Shown here piece after piece: positions 35,673 through 44,004 of a stretch of DNA of 64,000 nt. Source of the stretch: Bradyrhizobium sp. CER78. Its GTDB lineage: Bacteria; Pseudomonadota; Alphaproteobacteria; Rhizobiales; Xanthobacteraceae. The stretch spans positions 1 to 64,000 of the forward strand of contig NZ_JARVWP010000008.1 of NCBI RefSeq assembly GCF_029846235.1, written 5' to 3'. Numbering within the stretch: the stretch's first letter is position 1; every line of letters starts with the position of its first letter. The notes beneath the pieces were generated by a model, which saw only the letters and a list, made by a program, of their open reading frames with translations, did not search any database and was not told the origin of the DNA. Position numbers and translations under genes: made by a program.

Positions 35673-36554
35673 GCGGCGCGGTTATTCGCCCTGGCGCGAA
35701 ACCTGGCGGCGCTACCGCCGGCACCGGCCGGCGGTGATCAGCGCCGTGCTGCTGCTGCTGCTGATCGCGGCCGTCGTGATCGGCCCGTTCATCTGGCGCG
35801 TCTCGATCAGCGACATCGACGTGGTGGCAGGCCTGCAGGGCCCCTCGCTGGCGCATCCGTTCGGCACCGACGATCTCGGCCAGGACCTGCTCGCCCGCAT
35901 GATCTATGGCGGGCGCATCTCGCTTGCGGTCGGCCTCGCCGCGATGCTGGTCTCGGTGTTCGTCGGCACGCTGATCGGCGCGCTGGCCGGCATGTCGCGC
36001 GGCGCGCTCGGCTACGCGCTGATGTGGCTCACCGACCTGTTCCTGTCGCTGCCGCAACTGCCGCTGCTGTTGATGCTGATCTATTTGTTCCGGGACGGGC
36101 TCAAGGCCTTGTTCGGCCCGGAGGGCGGCATCTTCATCCTGATCGTGCTCGTGATCGGCGGCCTGCGCTGGATGCCGGTCGCCCGCCTGGTGCGCGCCCA
36201 GTTCCTCTCGCTGCGCGAGAAGGAATTCGTCGAGGCGGCGCGCGCGCTCGGCGCAAGCCCGGTGCGGCAGGTGGTGCGCCACATCCTGCCCAATGCGCTG
36301 GGACCCGTGATCATCGCCGGCACGATCGACGTCGCCGCGGCGATCATCGCCGAATCGACACTGTCGTTCCTCGGCCTCGGCTTTCCGCCTGACACCCCGA
36401 CCTGGGGCCGCATCCTGTATGACGCCAAGGACTTTCTCGACATCGGCCCGCATTGGGCGCTGTTCCCGGGCGGCGCGATCTTCATCGCGGTCGTCGCCAT
36501 CAACTTCATCGGCGACGGGCTGCGCGACGCGCTCGACGCGCGCAAGGTGATCTG

Positions 36555-36555
<1 letters not shown>
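35629..36555 (+). CDS. ABC transporter permease, DppC type
   Basis: A 308-residue permease with an N-terminal cytoplasmic tail ([20 protein letters not shown] starts the first helix), six helices and an EAA loop in [20 protein letters not shown]. An alternative ATG three codons downstream also fits; either leaves a long overlap (35-44 bases) with the DppB-type gene, unusually large for this operon type. Its stop overlaps the next start as TGATG. The DppC N-terminal tail normally contacts the ATPase. Confidence 0.93.
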
Positions 36556-37528
<973 letters not shown>

Positions 37529-37532
<4 letters not shown>

Positions 37533-38497
37533 GCGAGCCGCTGCTGCGCGTCAGCAATCTGAAAAAGCACTTTCCGGTGCTCGGCGGCCTGCTGTCGCGC
37601 GAGGTCGGCCAGGTCTATGCGGTCGATGGTGTGTCGTTCACGGTCAACCGCGGCGAGACGCTGGGACTGGTCGGCGAATCCGGCTGCGGCAAGTCGACCA
37701 CCGGCCGCTGCGTGCTGCGGCTGATCGAGCCGACCTCGGGCGAAATCGTGTTCGACGGCCAGAGCGTGACGGGTTTGGGCAGCGGCGATCTGCGCGCCAT
37801 GCGTCGCAACATGCAGCTGGTGTTCCAGGACCCGTTCGCCTCGCTCAATCCGCGGATGACGGTCGGTGCGATCCTCGGCGAGCCCTTCATCATCCATAAC
37901 CTCGTCACGTCAGCCAGCGAGCGCGAGGACCGCGTCGCGAGCCTGTTGGTCAAGGTCGGGCTGAAGGCCGAGCACATGCGGCGCTACCCGCATGAATTCT
38001 CCGGCGGCCAGCGCCAGCGCATCGCGATCGCCCGGGCGCTGACGCTGGAGCCGAAGCTGATCGTGTGCGACGAGCCGGTCTCGGCGCTCGACGTCTCGAT
38101 CCAGGCCCAGGTCATCAACCTGCTCGAGGACCTGCAGGCCGAGCTCAACCTCACCTATCTGTTCGTGGCCCACGATCTCTCCGTGGTCGAGCACATCTCG
38201 GACCGCGTCGCCGTGATGTATCTCGGCCGCATCGTCGAGCTCGCCAAAGCCAGCGATCTCTATCGCAACCCGCAGCATCCCTACACCAAGGCGCTGCTCT
38301 CGGCAGTGCCGGTCGCCGATCCCAAGGCGAAGCGCGACCGCATCCGCCTGAAGGGCGACGTGCCGAGCCCGATGAATCCCCCGCAGGGCTGTCACTTCCA
38401 CACGAGATGCCCGATTGCCGAAGAGCGCTGCCGGCAGGCGTCGCCGGAATTGCGGGAAGGACGCAACGGGCACTTCGTGGCGTGCCATCTGGCCTAG
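37529..38497 (+). CDS. ABC transporter ATP-binding protein, DppF type
   Basis: A 322-residue ATPase with Walker [10 protein letters not shown], signature [15 protein letters not shown], Walker [14 protein letters not shown] and the C-terminal Cys cluster [14 protein letters not shown]. It overlaps DppD by four bases (ATGA). It is the last gene of the transporter. With the DppD-type protein it forms the heterodimeric motor typical of peptide and nickel importers. No gene follows on this strand before a 325-base gap. Confidence 0.94.
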
Positions 38498-38822
38498 GTG
38501 CTCCTGCGGCGATCAAGCTGCTGACGCTCCCTCACCGTTACCCTGAGGTGGCCGCTTCTTCAGCGGCCCTCGAAGGGTCGACGGCCACCGGCCGGGCCGT
38601 ACATCCTTCGAGGCTCGCTCTGCTCGCACCTCCACCGACAAAGGCGGAGCCCTTTGCGCGGGGATGACGGGGCCAAAATATCGAAAACAACCCCATGCAA
38701 AGGAGCTGGCGGCTGCCGGCGTCCGACCGGGCGGCTTGACACGTCGGGCAAATCAGGGATACATTTCCAATATTCCGAAATTGTACAAGCACCGCTCGCC
38801 GCAGCAGGTTGCGCCACATCCG
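38498..38822. repeat. Intergenic region with palindromic repeat
   Basis: 325 bases between convergent genes. From about 38533 to 38665 it holds a mosaic of inverted segments (CCCTGAGGTGGCC, CCCTCGAAGGGTCG, CATCCTTCGAGGCTCGC) of a kind scattered through Bradyrhizobium-like genomes. The stem around CCTCGAAGG could act as a bidirectional terminator for the transporter and the AmpR-like gene. No coding frame of note. Confidence 0.65.
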
Positions 38823-39791
38823 CTAGCGACGGCGCTTCTTCGACGCGGACCTTACCGGCGTACGCTTTGCCTTGGCCTTCGCCCTTGGCCGCGGAGCCGA
38901 TGCGCTCTTCTCGCTCTCATTCACTTCCGCCCGCAACGTATCGAGCAGCCAGTCGCGGAAAGCGCGCATGCCCGGCGTGACCTCGCGCGACTTCAGCCAG
39001 GTCAGCCAGTACGACCCCGCCGGCACCTCGGCCGCGAACGGCCGCACCAGCCGGCCGGACGCCAGCTCGTTCGCAAACATCGCAATCGGCACCAGCCCGA
39101 CGCCGACGCCGCGTGCCGCGGCCTCCGCCATACCAACCGAGCTGTCGAAGATCGGCCCCTGGATCTTCGGACACGGCGCGCCGGCCACCGCAAACCACAA
39201 CGGCCATTCCTCGGCGCGGTAGGAGCGCAGCAAAAATTCCTGCGCGAGATCGGACGGCTTGCGCAGCCGGTCCGCCGCCTCCGGGCAACACACCGGCGAG
39301 AGCGGCGCGGACAACAGATGGATCGCCTCGGTGCCGTGCCACGAGCCGTCGCCGAAGCGCAGCGCGAGATCCAGCCCGTCGCCCGCGATGTCGACGCGGT
39401 TGTTGTTGGTGAGCAGGCGCAGGTCGATATAGGGATGCGCGCGCTTGAAGCAGTCGACCCGTTGCAGCAGCCACCCGGTCGCAAACGTCGTGACGCAGCC
39501 GACGGTGACGACCTCGCGCGTGCCCTTGGCCTCGATCCGATCGATCGCAGCGCCGATCCGGTCGAACGTGTCCGACAGCACCGGCAACAGCGCCAGCCCT
39601 TCGTCGGTGAGCACCAGCCCGCGCGGCAGGCGGCGGAACAGGCTCGCGCCGAGCAGCTCCTCAAGCTGCTTGACCTGATGGCTGATCGCGGTCTGCGTCA
39701 CGCGCAGCTCCATCCCCGCGCGGGTGAAGCTCAAGAGCCGCGCGGAGGCCTCGAAGGCGCGCAACGCGTTCAGCGGGAGATGCCGGCGCAT
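38823..39791 (-). CDS. ampR: LysR family regulator of the AmpR type (beta-lactamase regulator)
   Basis: A 322-residue LysR-type regulator. The N-terminal helix-turn-helix region (LNALRAFEASARLLSFTRA and TQTAISHQVKQLEELLG) and the effector domain (NNNRVDIAGDGLDLALRFG, FLLRSYRAEEWPLW, FDSSVGMAEAAARGVGVGL) match AmpR of enterobacteria closely from memory, better than GcvA. AmpR binds cell-wall recycling muropeptides: UDP-MurNAc-pentapeptide keeps it a repressor, and anhydro-muropeptides make it an activator of ampC/bla. It faces a class A beta-lactamase gene across 100 bases, the classic arrangement. The basic C-terminal tail (RPRAKAKAKR) is an extension beyond normal AmpR length. Confidence 0.87.
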   Translation of the reverse strand: MRRHLPLNALRAFEASARLLSFTRAGMELRVTQTAISHQVKQLEELLGASLFRRLPRGLVLTDEGLALLPVLSDTFDRIGAAIDRIEAKGTREVVTVGCVTTFATGWLLQRVDCFKRAHPYIDLRLLTNNNRVDIAGDGLDLALRFGDGSWHGTEAIHLLSAPLSPVCCPEAADRLRKPSDLAQEFLLRSYRAEEWPLWFAVAGAPCPKIQGPIFDSSVGMAEAAARGVGVGLVPIAMFANELASGRLVRPFAAEVPAGSYWLTWLKSREVTPGMRAFRDWLLDTLRAEVNESEKSASAPRPRAKAKAKRTPVRSASKKRRR

Positions 39792-39891
39792 GGCGTCATG
39801 ACCAAGTTTTTCTCATGCCTCGTTGTATAAATGATTGTTTGTGCGCCGTCACGCCGCCCGGCAGGTTCGCGCCGCCAACGGGAGATTCGAC
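39792..39891. promoter_or_regulatory. ampR-bla divergent control region
   Basis: 100 bases between the two divergent starts. An A/T-rich section at about 39805-39840 contains TATAAA at 39826-39831, a plausible -10 element for the beta-lactamase, next to TTTTTCTCATG. The AmpR-type operator should lie here, but I could not define a clean T-N11-A dyad by eye. GGGAG lies eight bases before the bla ATG. Confidence 0.55.
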
Positions 39892-40812
39892 ATGCTGACT
39901 AGACGGATATTTGGATTGCGCGCGCTGGGCCTTGCGGTGTCCTGCGCCACCCTGCCGCGGCAAAGCGCCGCGGCCGGACAGAGTGCGGCGGCAGGAGCAA
40001 GCGAGCCGGCGCAGCGGCTGCAGCAGGAATTTGCGCGCATCGAGCTCGCGACCAGCGGCCGGCTCGGCGTCGCCGCGCTCGACATGGAGACGGGATTGCG
40101 CGCGAGCCAACGCGGCGACGAGCGGTTCCCGATGTGCAGCACCTTCAAGGCGATGCTGTCAGCTGCCGTGCTGCACCGGGTCGATCGCGGCGAATCCAGC
40201 CTTGATCAGCGGATGCAAGTCGAGGCCAAGGATATCTTGGCCTACGCGCCCGTCGCCAAGCAACACGTCGGGTCGAGCATGACGCTGGCCGAACTCTGCG
40301 AGGCTGCGATCACGCTCAGCGACAATACCGCGGCCAACCTGCTGCTGCGTGAGATCGGCGGGCCTGCCGGCTTGACCAGCTTCTTCCGCACCATCGGCGA
40401 CAATGTCAGCCGGCTCGATCGCTGGGAGGTCGCTCTGAATGAAGCCGTGCCCGGCGATCCGCGCGACACCACCAGCCCGGTGGCGATGCTGAAGAATCTG
40501 CAGCGCGTGGTGCTCGGCGATGTCCTGCAGGCCAATTCGCGCCAGAAGCTGGTGGACTGGGTGGTCGCCAACAAGACCGGCGACACAAGGCTGCGCGCCG
40601 GCGTGCCGCGCGACTGGCAGGTCGGCGACAAGACCGGCACCGGCGAGCGCGGCACCTACAACGATATCGGCGTGTTCTGGCCGCCCGGCCGCAAGCCGAT
40701 CGTGGTGACGGTCTACCTGACCGGGGCAAGTGCGCCGATGGAGAAGTGCAACGAGGTGATCGCCAACGTCGCGCGCGCCGTTGCGAATGCGAGCACCGGG
40801 CAGACCGGCTAG
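39892..40812 (+). CDS. bla: Class A beta-lactamase
   Basis: A 306-residue serine beta-lactamase, complete. Active-site S83 and K86 are in CSTFK, the SDN loop is at 143-145, the general-base Glu is E179 in RWEVALNEA, and the KTG triad is at 247-249. The residue after E179 is Val rather than the usual Pro of the omega loop. The N-terminus MLTRRIFGLRALGLAV is a twin-arginine-like signal, so export by Tat is likely, as for some other class A enzymes. A Cys precedes S83, but the partner Cys found in carbapenemases after KTG is absent. It should hydrolyse penicillins and perhaps early cephalosporins; induction by the divergent AmpR is expected. Confidence 0.95.
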   Translation: MLTRRIFGLRALGLAVSCATLPRQSAAAGQSAAAGASEPAQRLQQEFARIELATSGRLGVAALDMETGLRASQRGDERFPMCSTFKAMLSAAVLHRVDRGESSLDQRMQVEAKDILAYAPVAKQHVGSSMTLAELCEAAITLSDNTAANLLLREIGGPAGLTSFFRTIGDNVSRLDRWEVALNEAVPGDPRDTTSPVAMLKNLQRVVLGDVLQANSRQKLVDWVVANKTGDTRLRAGVPRDWQVGDKTGTGERGTYNDIGVFWPPGRKPIVVTVYLTGASAPMEKCNEVIANVARAVANASTGQTG

Positions 40813-40830
40813 AGCGGCGACGGGCTCTGC

Positions 40831-40983
40831 TTCACCTCGCCCCGCATGCGGGGAGAGGTCGGAACGCATCGCCAGATGCGTTCCGGGTGAGGGGGAGTCT
40901 CCGCGCATCCGTCTGCTTTCGCATGCGCCGAGAGAGCCCCTCACCCCAACCCTCTCCCCGTAAGAACGGGGCGAGGGAGCGCA
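40831..40983. repeat. Dispersed intergenic repeat, copy B
   Basis: About 150 bases beginning TTCACCTCGCCCCGC and ending CGGGGCGAGGGAGC. It is close to the reverse complement of copy D at 61370-61524, with only scattered differences, and each has inner palindromes (GGAACGCATC / GATGCGTTCC). It separates bla from the ankyrin gene. Confidence 0.85.
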
Positions 40984-41093
40984 GCGCCCTTGCCCCGCGG
41001 CTTGGGATCGCTGCGCGGCTTGGCAGCGACCGAGGATCATGCGACGCTCGACCCGGATGGCGATGCGCCCAGCAGCCATCCGGAGGACACGTC

Positions 41094-42008
41094 TTGTATC
41101 GCCGCATCGCCCTCGCCGCGCTGCTTGTTGCCGGCCACGTCCACGCTGGCTTTGCTGCGGCCGACCCGGCGCGGTGCCGCGAGCTGATCCGCAAATATGA
41201 AACCGACAAGGCCCAGCTCGGCGCGATCGAGATCTCGCTGACCTTGTTCGCGGCCGCCAATGCCGATTGCATCAACCTGGCCACCGAGTTGCTCGACGGC
41301 GGTGCCTCGGTCGACGCGCGAGACCGGCTTGGCGCACGGCCACTGAGCCACGCCGCCCGCTCCGGCCATCTCGACATGGTCGACCTGCTGCTGGCACGCG
41401 GCGCACCGGTCGATGCGCGCAACCTCGCGGGATCGACCGCGCTGTATTTTGCCGCCGAGCGCGGCCATGTCGCGATCGTGCAGCGCCTGATCGACCGCGG
41501 CGCCGACGTCAATCTCACCGGACGCAGCGGCGCTTCCCCGGTCGCGGCCGCTGCCTATGCCGGCCGGGACATGGTGGTGCGGACGCTGCTCGCGCACGGC
41601 GCCGACGGCCGCAAGGCCGACGACACCGGCAAGCCCCCGGTCGTGTATGCGGCGGCCGGCGGCCAGCTCGGCATCGTCAAGCAGCTGCTCGCGCGCGACA
41701 TCGACATCAATGCGCGCTACGCCAACGACCTCACTCTCCTGATGTGGGCAGCCGGACCGGACGAAACCGTGCCGGAGGCGCAGGCGCTCGAGGTCGTCTC
41801 GTATCTCCTGGACGCCGGCGCCAGGGTCGACGAGCGCGACGCGCGCGGCCGCACCGCGCTGATGATCGCCGCCGAAGGCAACCATCCTGCCATTGCCAAG
41901 GCGCTGCTGGCCCACGGCGCCGACGCCGCGCTGGCCGACAAGGCGGGCAAGCACGCCGCTGATCTCACCATCCTGTCGGCGCTGCGCGCGGAGCTGACGC
42001 CGCGCTGA
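41094..42008 (+). CDS. Periplasmic ankyrin-repeat protein
   Basis: A 304-residue protein with a signal peptide (YRRIALAALLVAGHVHAGFA) followed by about six ankyrin repeats (for example GARPLSHAARSGHLDMVDLL and GRTALMIAAEGNHPAIAKAL). I start at a TTG because GGAGGA lies 6-7 bases upstream and it begins the signal peptide; the open frame further 5' reads through the repeat. Two Cys in the mature N-terminal part (residues near 30 and 62) could form a disulfide. Bacterial periplasmic ankyrin proteins such as Pseudomonas AnkB protect other envelope enzymes; here the neighbour is a beta-lactamase, but a link is only positional. Confidence 0.85.
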   Translation: MYRRIALAALLVAGHVHAGFAAADPARCRELIRKYETDKAQLGAIEISLTLFAAANADCINLATELLDGGASVDARDRLGARPLSHAARSGHLDMVDLLLARGAPVDARNLAGSTALYFAAERGHVAIVQRLIDRGADVNLTGRSGASPVAAAAYAGRDMVVRTLLAHGADGRKADDTGKPPVVYAAAGGQLGIVKQLLARDIDINARYANDLTLLMWAAGPDETVPEAQALEVVSYLLDAGARVDERDARGRTALMIAAEGNHPAIAKALLAHGADAALADKAGKHAADLTILSALRAELTPR

Positions 42009-42174
42009 GACCGCTTACGAACCAGGACACGTAGTCATAAATCGTTCGCGATATCCGCTTTGCTCCGATACCGACCGCCTTTGTGCAACCGCGGCAAATG
42101 CCGAAATGGGCCACGAGCAGACATTACGCATCGAGTGGTTGGGGAAGGTTTGAGCGCTACCCTGTCTGCCGAAC
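42009..42174. other. Lower-GC intergenic DNA with repeat-like sequence
   Basis: 166 bases at the left edge of the low-GC tract. The segment GCCGAAATGGGCCACGAGCAGACATT (about 42099-42124 in part) resembles, from memory, a short sequence recurring between Bradyrhizobium genes. No gene is supported. Confidence 0.4.
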
Positions 42175-42510
42175 TTATCTGCTCGCTTGGATACGATCGG
42201 CAACAACTTGCAACGTGTCTTGGCTATCGCTTATCAGCGCAAGGTAGCTGAGGGAGTGTTCGTAATAGATGCGAAGCATCGTTCCCTCAAACCGAAGCGT
42301 GCCCTCAACGAAATCCTCAAAATCCTCGTAAGGCGGTAACTCCAGATCGGTTTGAGGGTCTTGCCCAAGAGCTTGCGCCGTATCGCTCAGCAAGGCACGA
42401 AATGGCGTCGTATAGTCAAAGCTATCTCCGACAAAAAACACGAGCTTCCAACCACCTTGTGGGTTGGGCTCTATTGGCTGCAACTCAAATGACAGACGAG
42501 ACGTAACCAT
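42175..42510 (-). CDS. Hypothetical protein in low-GC island
   Basis: A 111-residue acidic protein with strand-rich character (LVFFVGDSFDYTTPFRALL, PPYEDFEDFVEGTLRFEG, MLRIYYEHSLSYLALISD). The reading frame looks real, but base composition is near 50% GC against about 65% around it, and codon use differs accordingly, which points to horizontal origin. I recognise no domain; size, acidity and fold style resemble immunity proteins of toxin-immunity pairs, and a small basic protein is encoded 40 bases upstream. That reading is a guess. ATG start, no strong ribosome site. Confidence 0.6.
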   Translation of the reverse strand: MVTSRLSFELQPIEPNPQGGWKLVFFVGDSFDYTTPFRALLSDTAQALGQDPQTDLELPPYEDFEDFVEGTLRFEGTMLRIYYEHSLSYLALISDSQDTLQVVADRIQASR

Positions 42511-42549
42511 GCAGCACTTATTCCATCGCGAGTACGAGCAACGCTGCCG

Positions 42550-42825
42550 TCAAGGAACTATACCGTCTTTTCTTGCCCGTTTCTGCAACCGGTCCTTAAC
42601 AACTTCGCCTAGCGGAGTATCCGGTGACTTGCGGAACGCCCACAAGTTCTGCAACCGACCTTTTTCTATCACCTGCGACTGCGCTTCATCTGCGACGCTC
42701 CCCTGCGATCCGGTGAGGACTTGCCGGACAACACGACGCTCAGCTTGATGAGAGAGCTGTTTGCCTGCGAGGAATGTTTTTCCGGCTACTCTTCTGGTTC
42801 TCACCGTAAGTGTTACGTCGATCAT
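42550..42825 (-). CDS. Small basic hypothetical protein in low-GC island
   Basis: A 91-residue Lys/Arg-rich protein (VRTRRVAGKTFLAGKQ, HQAERRVVRQVL, KDRLQKRARKDG), also of low GC. No Cys, no signal peptide and no domain I can name. It directly precedes the acidic 111-residue protein on the same strand. The opposite-strand frame over the same DNA is Cys/Ser-rich and less protein-like, so I favour this strand. It may be a short effector or a fragment of a larger gene. Confidence 0.45.
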   Translation of the reverse strand: MIDVTLTVRTRRVAGKTFLAGKQLSHQAERRVVRQVLTGSQGSVADEAQSQVIEKGRLQNLWAFRKSPDTPLGEVVKDRLQKRARKDGIVP

Positions 42826-43196
42826 GCGCGTAGCTTAGCCGTTTCTTTTCTTGAGGGGGTCTTAACTTTGCTCACGGGGCGCTTCCAACGTTGACACTGG
42901 TTCTTGAGATCGATCCCAGGATCGCCGAAGTTCGTCAACCGGACTGATTGCGGACTGAGACAATTTTATACAACCCGATTTATACAACCGAACCCCATGG
43001 CGGCTATGGGTCATTCTCGACGGTTTCGGCTGAGTTTGTCGGTTGATTGATGTCGGCTTCCGTCCAAAAGCACCGAAGCTAGGACCGGGCCAGCAGCGCT
43101 GCGTTCGGCCAGAGCCCCGTGATGGCTATGGCTGCGTCCAAATGAGTTCGCTCCCTGGCTGCACTGCTCCTTGCCCGCAGGACAAGACTTCGCGCC
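42826..43196. other. Low-GC non-coding DNA with short direct repeat
   Basis: 371 bases with no convincing gene. TTTATACAACC occurs twice about 16 bases apart near 42965-42990, followed by relic-like sequence (GTCGGCTTCCGTCCAAAAGC) resembling dispersed rhizobial repeats. It is consistent with an old insertion scar. Confidence 0.5.
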
Positions 43197-43763
43197 TCAA
43201 AGCCCAGCCAGATAGTCCACCAGCGCGGCGAGGTCGTCGGGCGACGTCGCCAGCATCAGGTCCGACATGCCGGGATTGTTGCCGCGCGCGCGGGTGCGGA
43301 AATCGGCGATGGTCTTGGCGAGATAATCCCGTCCCATGCCGGCAAGCCGCGGCACCGTCCCGTCGCCCTGGAAGCGATCGAGGTGACAGGCCGGGCAGCC
43401 GACCGAAGCGCTGGCGCTGACCGCCTTCGCCGTGACGTCCTTGGGCGCGCGCGGCTGGCCGAGGTCAGGCCATGGCTTCTGCGAGAAATATTCCGCGATC
43501 GCCAGCATGTCGTCGCGCTCGAACTGCGTCGCGATCGGCTGCATGATCTCGCTCTTGCGATCGCCGCGCTTGAAGTCGCGAAGCTGGATATAGAGATAGC
43601 CGGCCTGCTGGCCCCAGATCGTCGGAATGGTCTTGTCGACGGGCTTGCCGTCGGCGCCATGGCAGCCGGCGCAGACCGCGACCTTGTCGTCGATCGTCTC
43701 CGCCCGCGCCTGCGCCGCAAGCAACAGCAGCGCGGTGGTGCCAATCATCAGTTTACCGAACAT
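43197..43763 (-). CDS. Diheme c-type cytochrome (c4-like)
   Basis: A 188-residue exported cytochrome with a signal peptide (MFGKLMIGTTALLLLAAQARA) and two heme-attachment motifs, CAGCH (~31-35) and CPACH (~123-127), each followed by Met-containing loops (SEIMQPIATQF; PGMSDLMLA) that can supply the sixth iron ligand. The start is the ATG of MFGKLMIG; upstream codons in frame fall in a repeat. It lies downstream of a PQQ alcohol dehydrogenase on the same strand, separated by 241 bases, and is the natural electron acceptor candidate that would pass electrons to a terminal oxidase. Confidence 0.9.
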   Translation of the reverse strand: MFGKLMIGTTALLLLAAQARAETIDDKVAVCAGCHGADGKPVDKTIPTIWGQQAGYLYIQLRDFKRGDRKSEIMQPIATQFERDDMLAIAEYFSQKPWPDLGQPRAPKDVTAKAVSASASVGCPACHLDRFQGDGTVPRLAGMGRDYLAKTIADFRTRARGNNPGMSDLMLATSPDDLAALVDYLAGL

Positions 43764-43787
43764 GAGTTGATTCCGAAGTACTGTGTC

Positions 43788-43910
43788 TGCCGTCATTGCG
43801 AGGAGCTCGCGACAAAATTGCAAGGCAATTTTGCGCTGAAGCGACGAAGCAATCCATGCCTCCGCTTGCGCGGCACGATGGATTGCTTCGCTTCGCTCGC
43901 AATGACGCGG
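43788..43910. repeat. Imperfect palindromic repeat element
   Basis: Outer arms GTCATTGCGAG (about 43793) and CTCGCAATGAC (about 43896) are inverted copies, and inner arms GAAGCAATCCAT / ATGGATTGCTTC pair as well. It sits between the PQQ dehydrogenase and the cytochrome gene, so it could trim or stabilise the mRNA between them. This family is widely scattered in Bradyrhizobium-like genomes. Confidence 0.8.
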
Positions 43911-44004
43911 GGCTGATCTCTCATCCGAAGAAACAGAAGCGGGACCAAACGGGCCCCGCTTCAACGTCAATGTGTACAGGCGTGATTATGCACCGCGCCC
44001 CGGC

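Noticed and set aside
38823-39791. GcvA-type glycine cleavage regulator
   Set aside because: Similar family, but the effector-domain motifs and divergent bla fit AmpR better; no gcv genes nearby.
39892-40812. Class A carbapenemase
   Set aside because: The Cys before the active Ser has no partner Cys after KTG, so the diagnostic disulfide is absent.
42464-42748. A 94-codon plus-strand frame in the low-GC island
   Set aside because: Cys/Ser/Arg-rich shadow of the minus-strand 91-residue frame, with start inside the neighbouring gene.
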